From contig JAKVJW010000018.1 in assembly GCA_022486815.1 (NCBI GenBank), positions 1-53,855 on the forward strand: 53,855 nucleotides of DNA. The letters are read 5' to 3'. The notes beneath the pieces are model-generated. The model was not told the DNA's origin, did no database searches, and saw nothing but the letters and a program-made list of their open reading frames with translations. This DNA is from Prevotella sp. (lineage in GTDB: Bacteria > Bacteroidota > Bacteroidia > Bacteroidales > Bacteroidaceae). Each line of letters starts with the position of its first letter. Position 1 is the first letter of the stretch. A program made the position numbers and the translations under genes. Below, one piece after another: positions 27,357 through 35,985 of this stretch.

Positions 27357-28604
27357 TTATGAAAGCAGATGAACGATAAGTCCAGAACGCAGTTTCGGTT
27401 CGAACCATGTTGCTTTCGGCGGCATAATCTTGCCACTGTCTGCTATATTCATTATCTGCCCCATACTGACAGGATACAAGGCAAGAGCCCAACGCATCTC
27501 ACCACTATCTACGCGACGCCGAAGTTCTTTCAGTCCACGTAAACCACCGACAAAATCAATTCTTTTATCGGTACGAAGATCCTTGATTCCCATCAGTTTA
27601 TCCAGAATCAAACGTGAAGAAATATCCACATCCAACACACCGATCGGATCATGGTCATCATAAGTACCCGGACGAGCTTCGAGTTTATACCAGTTACTGT
27701 CCAGATAAATACTGAACTCATGAAGTTTGGAAGGTTTATATTCTTCCGGTCCCATTTTCTCAACGATGAAATCTTCAGACAAAGCCTTAAGGAAGATTTC
27801 AGATGTCATACCATTGAGGTCCTTTACTACACGGTTATAATCCAGAATCGTCAATTGAGAAGCCTGAAAACATACAGCCATGAAATAATTATACTCTTCC
27901 TTACCGGTATGATTGGGATCATTCTGGGCCTTCTCCTGCCCTACACGTGCAGCAGCAGCCGTACGGTGATGGCCGTCAGCAATATAAAGACTGGGGATCT
28001 TTGCAAATTCTTCCGTTATAGTCTGAATGTCACTCTGATCACTTATGACCCAAAACTGATGGCGGAAGCCATCTATAGGTGCGATAAAATCGTATACCGG
28101 CCGAGTAGCGGCATAGCGTATAATCAAGTCATTCAGTACACTATTATCAGGATAGGCAAGAAAGACGGGTTCCATATTCGCATTAGTAATCCGAACATGC
28201 TTCATCCGATCATCTTCTTTGTCTTTCCGTGTAAGTTCATGTTTTTTTATCACCCCACTAAGATAATCCTCTACACAGGCGCCAACCACCAGGCCATATT
28301 GTGTCTTGCCGTTCATGGTCTGAGCATAGAGATAATAGTCTTCCTGACTATCCTGAACCAGCCATCTTTGCTCACGAAACTTTTTCAACTGTTCAGCAGC
28401 ACTCGTATAGACCCGAGGATCATATTCAGAAGTACCTTTTGGAAAGTTGATTTCTGGTTTGATAATATGATAGAGGCTCTTCTCATTATTGCCCGCCTCA
28501 GTCCTTGCCTCCTCAGAGTCAAGGACATCATACGGGCGACTTTCAACTTTTTCAACCAAGTCCACAGGTGGACGTAAACCTCTGAAAGGTTTTACTTTAG
28601 CCAT
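27357..28604 (-). CDS. DUF1015 family protein with DGHHR motif, in serine operon
   Basis: A 415-residue soluble protein of the DUF1015 family. Conserved points include PFRGLRP near the start, RPYDV (23-27), KHELTRKDKEDDR (121-133) and ADGHHRTAAA (209-218). DGHHR also occurs in the ParB/sulfiredoxin-fold free-serine kinases SerK and SbnI. The protein lies 8 bases downstream of serA and 28 upstream of yigZ. The motif and setting suggest a phosphotransfer role on serine or phosphoserine, for example replacing or adjusting the SerB phosphatase step, but this is inference. No signal peptide or membrane helix. Confidence 0.9.
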   Translation of the reverse strand: MAKVKPFRGLRPPVDLVEKVESRPYDVLDSEEARTEAGNNEKSLYHIIKPEINFPKGTSEYDPRVYTSAAEQLKKFREQRWLVQDSQEDYYLYAQTMNGKTQYGLVVGACVEDYLSGVIKKHELTRKDKEDDRMKHVRITNANMEPVFLAYPDNSVLNDLIIRYAATRPVYDFIAPIDGFRHQFWVISDQSDIQTITEEFAKIPSLYIADGHHRTAAAARVGQEKAQNDPNHTGKEEYNYFMAVCFQASQLTILDYNRVVKDLNGMTSEIFLKALSEDFIVEKMGPEEYKPSKLHEFSIYLDSNWYKLEARPGTYDDHDPIGVLDVDISSRLILDKLMGIKDLRTDKRIDFVGGLRGLKELRRRVDSGEMRWALALYPVSMGQIMNIADSGKIMPPKATWFEPKLRSGLIVHLLS

Positions 28605-28612
28605 AGTTTAAA

Positions 28613-29533
28613 TTATTTGTTGACCTGGAATTTCACGATGCCATCCTTAAAAAAAGCATTGATCTGTTGAGCAGCAGCAACACCAGCATTGATATTTGCT
28701 TCAGCGGTCTGAGCTCCCATCTTCTTTGGAGTAGTAAAGAACCGATCACCAAATTTCTCAAATTCGGCTAAAGCGTCGGGTTTCAGATCAGTTATATATT
28801 TCAAGTCGGGACGGTCAGCAAGTAACTTAAGCAATTCCGGTTCGTTAATAATCTCTTTGCGTGCCGCATTGACCAAGATACCCCCTTCCGGCATCAAATT
28901 GACGAGTTTATAATCTATACTGCCTATAGTCTCAGGAGTAGCCGGGATATGCAGACTCACGACATCACTGTTACGGAAAAGTTCCTCTTTAGTCTTATAA
29001 GCACGGACACCTGCAGTCTCAATATTAACTGCCGGACAGAACTCATCATAAGCAGAAACCTTCATATCAAAGCCTTTTGCGACACGAGCCACATTACGAG
29101 CCACATTACCGAAGGCCAAGAGACCGAGTCTCTTATCTTTCAGTTCTGTTCCCGGTTTTCCGTTATAAAAGTTACGTACAGTATATACCAACAGGCCGAA
29201 TACGAGTTCGGCTACAGCATTAGCATTCTGTCCCGGAGTATTCTCAACAATAACTCCATTGGACTTGGCATGAGCCAGGTCTATCGTATCATAGCCGGCA
29301 CCGGCACGGACGACGAGTTTCAGATTTTTCGCAGCATCAAGAACTTCCGCATCGATTTTATCAGAACGGACAATCATCGCATCTGCATCAGCCACTGCCT
29401 CTAAGAGTTGTGAACGGTCTGCATACTTCTCAAGCAAGACCAATTCATTGCCTGCATCTTTTACCTCTTTTTTTATACCTTCTACAGCTAAGGTTGCAAA
29501 CGGTTTTGCTGTTGCAACTAATATCTTCTTCAT
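28613..29533 (-). CDS. serA: D-3-phosphoglycerate dehydrogenase, short Lys-type
   Basis: A 306-residue NAD-dependent dehydrogenase, the first step of serine synthesis (3-phosphoglycerate to phosphohydroxypyruvate). It has no ACT or ASB regulatory domain, so it is probably not inhibited by serine in the way of E. coli SerA. The substrate-binding RSDKI and RAGAGYDTID are present, with the catalytic Arg in NAAR (R225). Where most enzymes have TPHxGAST, this one reads TPKKMGAQT, so Lys270 takes the place of the catalytic His, as in the described Lys-type (type III K) enzymes of Entamoeba and relatives. It lies between serC (12-base gap) and DUF1015 (8-base gap). Confidence 0.95.
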   Translation of the reverse strand: MKKILVATAKPFATLAVEGIKKEVKDAGNELVLLEKYADRSQLLEAVADADAMIVRSDKIDAEVLDAAKNLKLVVRAGAGYDTIDLAHAKSNGVIVENTPGQNANAVAELVFGLLVYTVRNFYNGKPGTELKDKRLGLLAFGNVARNVARVAKGFDMKVSAYDEFCPAVNIETAGVRAYKTKEELFRNSDVVSLHIPATPETIGSIDYKLVNLMPEGGILVNAARKEIINEPELLKLLADRPDLKYITDLKPDALAEFEKFGDRFFTTPKKMGAQTAEANINAGVAAAQQINAFFKDGIVKFQVNK

Positions 29534-29545
29534 GATTGCTTCTAT

Positions 29546-30613
29546 TTAATATTTAGCCTCAAAATCCTTCATTGCCTTGACCAAAAAGTTCACTCCTTCA
29601 ACAGTCATTGCGTTATAGCAACTGGCACGGAAACCACCTACAGAACGGTGGCCCTTGACACCTACGATACCACGGCCGGAAACAAAGTCAAGGAACGGCT
29701 TCTCCAGATCTTTATATTCATCATTCATCACAAAACAAATATTCATCAGAGAACGGTCCTCTTCCTTAGCCGTACCATGGAAGAGTTTGTTACGGTCAAT
29801 CTCACCGTAAAGTATATTAGCACGTTCATGGGCACGACGGTCCATTTCCTTTGCACCACCTTCTTTCTTTACCCAACGCATGGTTTCAAGCAAGGAATAG
29901 ATAGGAACAACCGGAGGAGTATTGAACATAGAGCCTTTTTTCACATGCGTACGGTAATCAATCATTGTAGGCAACTCACGAGGAACACGACCCAGTTTGT
30001 CATTTTTCACAATGACCAATGTGACACCAGCCATAGACAGGTTCTTCTGAGCCCCTGCATAGATTGCATCATATTTGCTCACATCTACAGGACGACTCAT
30101 GATATCAGAACTCATATCAGCAATCAAAGGAATAGGAGAATCCAAATCCTTACGAAATTCTGTACCATAGATAGTATTATTTGTAGTGATATGTAGATAG
30201 TCAGCATCAGCAGGAATACTATATTCCTTTGGGATGTACGTATAGTTAGCCTCTTTGGAAGATGCTATCTCTACGGTTTCTCCGAAATGCCGAGCTTCCT
30301 TTTCTGCTTTATCAGCCCAACTACCTGTATTCAGGTAAGCGGCTTTCTTAATCAGGAAATTAGCGGGAATCTCCATAAATTGTGTCGAAGCACCACCACC
30401 AAGAAAGAGAACGGAATATCCGTCAGGAATATCGAGTAATTCTTTGATCAGCGCTTCACTCTCATCAACGACAGCCTGAAAGTCGCTGGAACGGTGGCTG
30501 ACCTCCATCAAAGAAAGACCTGAACCATTGAAATTTAAAATCTGTTTTGCAGTGTTTTCAATCACTTCACGTGGAAGCATTGATGGACCTGGATTAAAGT
30601 TGTACTTCTTCAT
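29546..30613 (-). CDS. serC: Phosphoserine aminotransferase
   Basis: A 355-residue class V PLP aminotransferase that converts phosphohydroxypyruvate and glutamate to O-phosphoserine. Diagnostic segments are [10 protein letters not shown] at the N-terminus, [14 protein letters not shown] for the cofactor phosphate, and the PLP lysine K190 in [27 protein letters not shown] at the C-terminus binds substrate phosphate. It is the first gene of the serC-serA-DUF1015-yigZ group. Its 172-base upstream gap holds a small AGACAT/ATGTCT hairpin (30665-30679) but no convincing promoter. PLP made by the pdxST locus would be its cofactor. Confidence 0.98.
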   Translation of the reverse strand: MKKYNFNPGPSMLPREVIENTAKQILNFNGSGLSLMEVSHRSSDFQAVVDESEALIKELLDIPDGYSVLFLGGGASTQFMEIPANFLIKKAAYLNTGSWADKAEKEARHFGETVEIASSKEANYTYIPKEYSIPADADYLHITTNNTIYGTEFRKDLDSPIPLIADMSSDIMSRPVDVSKYDAIYAGAQKNLSMAGVTLVIVKNDKLGRVPRELPTMIDYRTHVKKGSMFNTPPVVPIYSLLETMRWVKKEGGAKEMDRRAHERANILYGEIDRNKLFHGTAKEEDRSLMNICFVMNDEYKDLEKPFLDFVSGRGIVGVKGHRSVGGFRASCYNAMTVEGVNFLVKAMKDFEAKY

Positions 30614-30785
30614 CTGAATAAATATTAAAATTTAAGTTCTATTTTCTAAATCTTCTTCAGATCAGACATCTAATGTCTTCGCCTTCGAAAGTTGATTATC
30701 TATTTTATAATATATAGTTTCTTTGTCATGACAACTGAAAAATGAAGAGACTATCATTTTGTCAGAATCAGCGGCTGTCAAGATA

Positions 30786-32123
30786 TCATAATATTTCCTC
30801 AATAACTGTATGGACTCCCTTTATCTTTTCTCCTTGTGTCTGCTGAAGGACATGACGGAGTTTAGATCGGGAAATAGCGGCATAAGAATAGCGGTCCAAA
30901 ATATCGATCTGACCAATTTCTTCACCTTTCAAGCCACCCTTCTTGCATAGGAACCCCACTATATCACCTCGTGAAATCTTATCCCTCTTTCCTTTTCCAA
31001 TATAGATAGTAGACATCTTTGGTAAAGCGGGCTTTTCCGGTTTCATATCAAAGGATAAAGAATAGTTCTCCACTTCTGCATCTACATATTCTGGAACTTT
31101 CTCTCCAGGTCCAAGAATGAAAAAGGATCGTCCTGAACTCTTCCAGCGTGCCGTTCTACCCACACGATGTACGAAATCCTCTTCGGTCTCCGGCATGTGA
31201 TAGTGAATGATGTTATCAATATGCAAGATATCCAGTCCGCGCGAAGCCAGATTTGTACTTACCATAATATTTGTACTGCCATTAGCAAACTTATACAGAG
31301 CTGTCTCACGGGATTTCTGTTCCAAACCTCCATGAAAACAACTGGTAACGAATCCTTTTTCCTGAAGATACTGATTTACACGTTCCACCGATTCACGAAA
31401 GTTCACGAAAACAATAGAACTCTGATTCCCTAACGTTGATAAGAGAAGACTCAGAGTATTTAATTTATCCTTATCCGGAGACTCTACCTCATATATCTGT
31501 ACCCTGTCCGGAACTTGTTCCTCCCTATCACGGAAATCAACACGAACAGGCTCTGTATTCTCTGAAGAATGTCTCAAGAAGGAAGGCAGATTTTCTGCAT
31601 CTGTAGCAGAAAGCAAGATATGGCGCTGTACGAAAGACAGTTTTTCTATCAGGGTATTCATTTCATCCTCAAATCCCATATCGAGACATTTGTCAAATTC
31701 ATCAATAATCAGGAAATGCACTTTTGATGCCGAGATGTTCCCTTTATACAGATGATCATTAAGGCGTCCGGGTGTACCGAACAGTATCTGAGGTTTGATT
31801 TCTTTCAATTTACGATGCTCATCCATCGCGGTACGTCCACCATAACATGCCATTGTCCGGATACCAGAGCCCATCTTCTTTAATACAGAAGCTGACTGTA
31901 AAGCCAGTTCACGACCCGGTACAACTACGATTGCCTGAAGCTCATCACAAGAGTCATCAAGAAGTTGCACAAGAGGTAAAAGATAAGCCAAAGTTTTCCC
32001 CGATCCGGTCGGTGAAAGAATCACTACATCCTGATCGGAATGCAGAATGGCTTTCTGAGCTTCTTCCTGCATGGCATTTAAAGTAATGCCTAATTTCCGG
32101 GTAATTGAATCTATATCTTGCAT
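30786..32123 (-). CDS. DEAD-box RNA helicase, DbpA-like
   Basis: A 445-residue ATP-dependent RNA helicase. Motif I is SPTGSGKT (37-44), Ia is PGRELA (normally PTRELA), Ib GTPGR, motif II is DEFD (141-144) instead of DEAD, motif III SAT, and motif VI HRVGRTAR. A C-terminal domain of about 75 residues (from KMSTIYIGKGKRDKISRGDIVGF) matches the DbpA RNA-binding domain that recognises 23S rRNA hairpin 92, so ribosome assembly is the likely role. It starts 4 bases after a secreted TPR gene and is the third gene of that operon. Confidence 0.92.
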   Translation of the reverse strand: MQDIDSITRKLGITLNAMQEEAQKAILHSDQDVVILSPTGSGKTLAYLLPLVQLLDDSCDELQAIVVVPGRELALQSASVLKKMGSGIRTMACYGGRTAMDEHRKLKEIKPQILFGTPGRLNDHLYKGNISASKVHFLIIDEFDKCLDMGFEDEMNTLIEKLSFVQRHILLSATDAENLPSFLRHSSENTEPVRVDFRDREEQVPDRVQIYEVESPDKDKLNTLSLLLSTLGNQSSIVFVNFRESVERVNQYLQEKGFVTSCFHGGLEQKSRETALYKFANGSTNIMVSTNLASRGLDILHIDNIIHYHMPETEEDFVHRVGRTARWKSSGRSFFILGPGEKVPEYVDAEVENYSLSFDMKPEKPALPKMSTIYIGKGKRDKISRGDIVGFLCKKGGLKGEEIGQIDILDRYSYAAISRSKLRHVLQQTQGEKIKGVHTVIEEIL

Positions 32124-32127
32124 TTTC

Positions 32128-33411
32128 TTATTTTTCCAATAATTTATCTATTTCATCAAACTCTTTGCCCATATTCAGATTGAGGTAAATCGTATATAAA
32201 GGCACACCCCATTTGGACTTATCCTCTGGCGCCAGTTCCCGATAATGCTCCAGATAAGGCATTGCCTTACGATAGTATTCCAATATACGATTCCGGTCAC
32301 GCTTGGAAGATGAGACATTCTTATCCCACTCAACGGCCTGATTGAAATAAGCCAATCCTGCATTCAGATAAGCTCCCAGTATGGCAGCTTGAGGTTTCAA
32401 ACTGTCTTTTGGTAAAGTTTTGACATTCTCAAGAATGGTATCACAAAGTGCGATACATTCTTTATATTGTTGGGTATTCAACAATAACGTACTCTTCGTA
32501 AAACGATAGATCGGTGACTTCGGACATTTTGCCAATGCTTGATCGGTTATCGCGATAGCCGTTTTGTAATTTCCCTGTTTCACTTCATAATCCACCAATC
32601 GTGGGAAGAAAAACGGAAATGTCGGATATTTGGAAAAGCCCTCTTTCAAAGAACTGACATATCGTGTTGTGTCACCTTCCAACTTATATGTATCAGCCAG
32701 ATATTGCAACATATATACATAATGTGCCGTATCTTTCAGTGCGAGATAAGCATGATGAAGAGTTGCCTTGGAATCCTTCATCTTATAACCACAATAAACT
32801 GCCCAATAAGCTGCCACCGGCAATTTATGGTCATTATCATTGTACTTATATTTCCCAAACAGTGGTTGGTGAGCACAATCAATATAAGAAGTTAAAAAAT
32901 CATAGCCTTCCGCATAATTCTGTTTATTGATAAAAAAGAGTCCGCCGTTGTAAAGATTCGGGCGAATCGTATTGAGAAACTGGGCATGGTCATCACGGAA
33001 TTTAAATTTTACTTTTCCCTTTTTCTTTTTATGCGAGTTGGCTTCAATAGAATCAAGACTTATTGCCACATCAAACATTCTTTTTGTCTTCATAAAAAGT
33101 GCAGTGGTATCGTAATTCTGCTTCAGATAAAGCGACTCGTTACCATCCTCATACTGTTTATGGAGTACATCGTAAAGAGTAGACCATATCTTCTCGTTCT
33201 GGCGGTAAACAGAATCTTCCAAAAGTTTTTCCAATGACTGTTGAGCTGTATCCAGGTTTTTCCCGGATTTCAGCAAATCACGGGCAGCAGATATTTCTTT
33301 CTTCTGCCCATAGACATTTCCAATGCCTAAAAAACACAGAAAAAGAAGAGAAAGACATTTCAGATGTATCCCTGTACACAATCTTCTTTTATTATATATC
33401 CTGCCTCTCAT
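32128..33411 (-). CDS. Secreted TPR-repeat protein, paralogue of 34749-35960
   Basis: A 427-residue exported protein. A long basic N-terminus leads into a signal peptide (about 17-35, LKCLSLLFLCFLGIGNVYG). The rest is helical with degenerate TPR repeats, clearest at about 255-330. A segment KGKVKFKFRD and the following NLYNGGLFFINKQNYAEGY align with KGKVKPKFKD and NLINYGGFYMQKDRSKA in the TPR protein downstream of gyrA, so the two are paralogues. The start overlaps the stop of the preceding TPR gene by one base (TAATG). Probably periplasmic or surface scaffold; partner unknown. Confidence 0.85.
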   Translation of the reverse strand: MRGRIYNKRRLCTGIHLKCLSLLFLCFLGIGNVYGQKKEISAARDLLKSGKNLDTAQQSLEKLLEDSVYRQNEKIWSTLYDVLHKQYEDGNESLYLKQNYDTTALFMKTKRMFDVAISLDSIEANSHKKKKGKVKFKFRDDHAQFLNTIRPNLYNGGLFFINKQNYAEGYDFLTSYIDCAHQPLFGKYKYNDNDHKLPVAAYWAVYCGYKMKDSKATLHHAYLALKDTAHYVYMLQYLADTYKLEGDTTRYVSSLKEGFSKYPTFPFFFPRLVDYEVKQGNYKTAIAITDQALAKCPKSPIYRFTKSTLLLNTQQYKECIALCDTILENVKTLPKDSLKPQAAILGAYLNAGLAYFNQAVEWDKNVSSSKRDRNRILEYYRKAMPYLEHYRELAPEDKSKWGVPLYTIYLNLNMGKEFDEIDKLLEK

Positions 33412-34178
33412 TATAATATGGACTTAATAGCCTGAGTTTTTTTCCTTTCTCCCAGAACATAATAAACCTGATAAAGAGCCTTTTTCCAATCTACTGTTTC
33501 ACATGTAGGATCCAATACACGCGCCTTTTCCAAAAACACCTTGCTGTCCTTAAAGACAGACAAGACTTTCTTCATATCTTTTTTATTTAACTTACCACGA
33601 TTATTTTCCAAAGAATCTTTTAGTTTCATGGCTCTTGAAGAATAACAGATCCCCAGATTGTAAACGGCCTCAACGAATGAACTATCCAACTTTACAGTCT
33701 GCTGATAGCAATCAATCGCATCTTTCCATCGATGCTTTCGCATCAACAACTCACCTTTAAGTGCCCAAATATTTTTATCTGTCGGATTTTCACGAAGTTC
33801 ATCTCCAATAAAGTTTTCCATTTCACTTAAATGTCCAGCTCTTGAATAATAATCCACTACAGACTTTAAGAAAACCAAATTTTCAGGGTCCATTCTATGA
33901 AGCTCGAGTGCAGCAATGATGAATTGAGTAGAGTCAGCACTATTTCTCATGAGATGCTCCATACATCCAATTTTGATTTCAGCGGCTTTCTCTGCATCCA
34001 GACTATCCTTGATAGCAAGATTTGCATAGTGCTGTGCAAGGTCATAATCACCTCTTTCATAAGCTTGCTGTGAAGCGTTCAATGCCTCTTGAGCAGTCTC
34101 CTGACCATTGGGCCCTCCTTGAGCACTGAGGGACAAAACGTAGAAAATCAATAAAAAAGGAACTAAAGCCTTCTTCAT
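33411..34178 (-). CDS. Secreted TPR-repeat protein
   Basis: A 255-residue exported protein with a signal peptide (MKKALVPFLLIFYVLSLSA, residues 1-19) and about five TPR units; the clearest are AYERGDYDLAQHYANLAI near residues 39-56 and WKDAIDCYQQTVKLDSSFVEAVYNLGICY near 150-180. It is the first gene of an operon with another TPR protein (one-base overlap) and a DbpA-like helicase, and it has a textbook promoter 14 bases ahead of the predicted transcript start. Role unknown; TPRs point to protein-protein contacts in the periplasm. Confidence 0.87.
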   Translation of the reverse strand: MKKALVPFLLIFYVLSLSAQGGPNGQETAQEALNASQQAYERGDYDLAQHYANLAIKDSLDAEKAAEIKIGCMEHLMRNSADSTQFIIAALELHRMDPENLVFLKSVVDYYSRAGHLSEMENFIGDELRENPTDKNIWALKGELLMRKHRWKDAIDCYQQTVKLDSSFVEAVYNLGICYSSRAMKLKDSLENNRGKLNKKDMKKVLSVFKDSKVFLEKARVLDPTCETVDWKKALYQVYYVLGERKKTQAIKSIL

Positions 34179-34198
34179 ATCTATTACTAATTAGATGA

Positions 34199-34229
34199 CA
34201 AAGTTAATAAAAAAACACGAAATCCCAAA
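34199..34229 (-). promoter_or_regulatory. Promoter of TPR-TPR-helicase operon
   Basis: On the minus strand: TTTG (34226-34229), a 19-base spacer and TAACTTTG (34199-34206). The transcript would begin near 34192, about 14 bases before the ATG. Confidence 0.75.
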
Positions 34230-34479
34230 ATTTTTTCTACTTTGTTGAACAAATGGATGAGCAAACTGCAAAACATCTGTATTTCCATTTATTATCTATC
34301 AAAACAATTTTTAAAACATGATACCCTTCATCGTACTGAATCAATTGACAACTTACTTAAAACGAAAAGAACAGATAACCGTCAACCCAAAAAGTACTTT
34401 ACAGAAGTTGTTGTCAACCTAATGTGATGATAACAAATAATCATGTCAACTAAAAGGTAATTTAAAGAATGGGCTTTCC

Positions 34480-34655
34480 AGACTATGGTAATAAGGTAAG
34501 GTTACCAGTACTTTGGCAATATGGTTACCGATCAGCTGTAATGAGGTTACCGCTTAGCGGTAACGTGCTTACACCTTAGCGGTAATGAACTTACACCTCA
34601 GCAGTAACGTGCTTACACCTTAGCGGTAATGTCATACCAATACTATGGTAAATTA
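34480..34655. repeat. 22-bp palindromic tandem repeat array
   Basis: About seven units with a 22-base period, anchored at 34502, 34525, 34547, 34569, 34591, 34613 and 34635. The best units read TTACACCTTAGCGGTAA plus five variable bases. The unit at 34547 is a perfect palindrome, TTACCGCTTAGCGGTAA (7-bp arms, 3-base centre). Outer units diverge, which suggests decay from both ends. It lies in a gap of about 570 bases between the TPR-helicase operon promoter and the terminator of the gyrA-TPR transcript, with no gene around it. It is not a CRISPR array because there are no spacers. Function unknown. Confidence 0.85.
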
Positions 34656-34680
34656 ATTCTGCCAACGGGTAAGTATAAAT

Positions 34681-34722
34681 AAAAAAGCGGAGCGATAACC
34701 CTTCTTTGAGAAATCGCTCCGC
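34681..34722 (-). terminator. Terminator of gyrA-TPR transcript
   Basis: A 10-bp stem GCGGAGCGAT/ATCGCTCCGC with a 16-base loop, followed on the minus strand by six Ts. It lies 27 bases after the stop of the TPR gene. Confidence 0.85.
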
Positions 34723-34748
34723 CACTATATGATTAAATCATTCTAAAA

Positions 34749-35960
34749 TCACTTGTCTTTTTCAGCCTCTTTAGTTTTAGGATCGGCCTCACCATAACGA
34801 GCATAATATGCTGAATAACGGTTATACCCCCAGTTTACCTGTTTCTGATCAGGATCCAATTCCTTGCACTTGTCATAGTCCTTAATGGCCTCATCAAGAA
34901 GGATGCTGGAACTCGTCGCAGCCTTTGAAGTGACAGCTCTGTTGTAATAGCAGATAGCCAAGGAATACCACGCTAGAACGACCTTAGGATTTGAGTCCAG
35001 AATATTTTTCAGAATAGGAATAGCATCATTGTATTTCTGCCCCATCATCAAGTTATTTGCTTTATAAAAGAGCGCTACAAAATTCTTAGGATCTTTAGCA
35101 AGAACATCATCTATAATTTTCTCACCTGCATCTCTTCCATTAAGTTTAGACTCAACCTGAATCAAATTTTCCAGGACAGTACTATTTGTTGGATCTTGAA
35201 CATAAAGAGTATGGAGCTTCTGAGCAAATGTCACAGAGTCAGCCCTACTGTTCAAAGTAGAACTCATAGCACGAAGTTTCAAATCAAAAGCAGGTTTGGC
35301 ATAAGTAGAATCCCCTTTTGCAAAGTCAGTATATTTCTCGACTTTAGCATAATCTTTAGCATCCAAAGCAAAAACAGAGGCGAAATAAGCCACCTGACCA
35401 ATATAAGGTTTCTCTGTTACAGCAGGAAGAGCCTTAAAGAATGGATTATCATGTGTATCAAAATACAAAGACCAGTATTTCAAAGCTTTTGAACGATCCT
35501 TCTGCATATAAAACCCACCATAGTTGATCAAATTTAAACGTGCATTGCCAAGACGAGAAGAGTTAGCATCCTTAAATTTTGGTTTTACCTTTCCCTTATC
35601 ATTAGGCATTTCGTCATATTTGTCACATTCCAAACCAGCTTGGACTGCATTGTAAGCAGCTTCAGCCATTCCTAAGGTATCAACAGGAGTAATTGTTTTA
35701 CCTAAAGCTTTCATCGCCTGGTTAGTTGCCATAGTAGAAGATTCCTTACTATACGCGGCAAAAGCGAGATCACAAAGTTTATTATAAGCCTTTGCTTTTT
35801 CTTCGTTATTAGCCAGAGAACTCAAATTCTGTTCGATGAGTTGCTTGCAATCATCATAGGTACTGGACTTCATAATAGACTTTAAGCCATTACTATCCCC
35901 AGCAAAAACGGCAGATACACAGAACAGCAGCATCGCCGAAATCATTAATTTTCTTTTCAT
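34749..35960 (-). CDS. Secreted TPR-repeat protein downstream of gyrA
   Basis: A 403-residue exported protein with a signal peptide (MKRKLMISAMLLFCVSAVFA, residues 1-20). TPR units are visible at about 285-350 (FVALFYKANNLMMGQKY, then VVLAWYSLAICYYNRAV). The central part shares the KGKVKxKFxD block with the 427-residue TPR protein at 32128-33411. The C-terminus is charged (DPKTKEAEKDK). It starts 25 bases after the gyrA stop and shares its transcript, an association I also recall from other Bacteroidales. Probably periplasmic; role unknown. Confidence 0.87.
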   Translation of the reverse strand: MKRKLMISAMLLFCVSAVFAGDSNGLKSIMKSSTYDDCKQLIEQNLSSLANNEEKAKAYNKLCDLAFAAYSKESSTMATNQAMKALGKTITPVDTLGMAEAAYNAVQAGLECDKYDEMPNDKGKVKPKFKDANSSRLGNARLNLINYGGFYMQKDRSKALKYWSLYFDTHDNPFFKALPAVTEKPYIGQVAYFASVFALDAKDYAKVEKYTDFAKGDSTYAKPAFDLKLRAMSSTLNSRADSVTFAQKLHTLYVQDPTNSTVLENLIQVESKLNGRDAGEKIIDDVLAKDPKNFVALFYKANNLMMGQKYNDAIPILKNILDSNPKVVLAWYSLAICYYNRAVTSKAATSSSILLDEAIKDYDKCKELDPDQKQVNWGYNRYSAYYARYGEADPKTKEAEKDK

Positions 35961-35985
35961 AACTATTTTACTTTAAAGGTTGTTT

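Noticed and set aside
27329..27436. 36-residue N-terminal extension of YigZ
   Set aside because: It overlaps the end of the DUF1015 gene and has no family counterpart.
27651..28577. 308-codon plus-strand open frame opposite DUF1015
   Set aside because: It mirrors a well-supported gene; antisense shadow with no motif or promoter.
34242..34427. 61-codon plus-strand frame in the gap beside the 22-bp repeats
   Set aside because: Low-complexity composition, no proper promoter or ribosome-binding site, and no recognisable motif; probably chance.
34480..34655. CRISPR array
   Set aside because: Units abut at a 22-base period with no unique spacers and no cas genes nearby.
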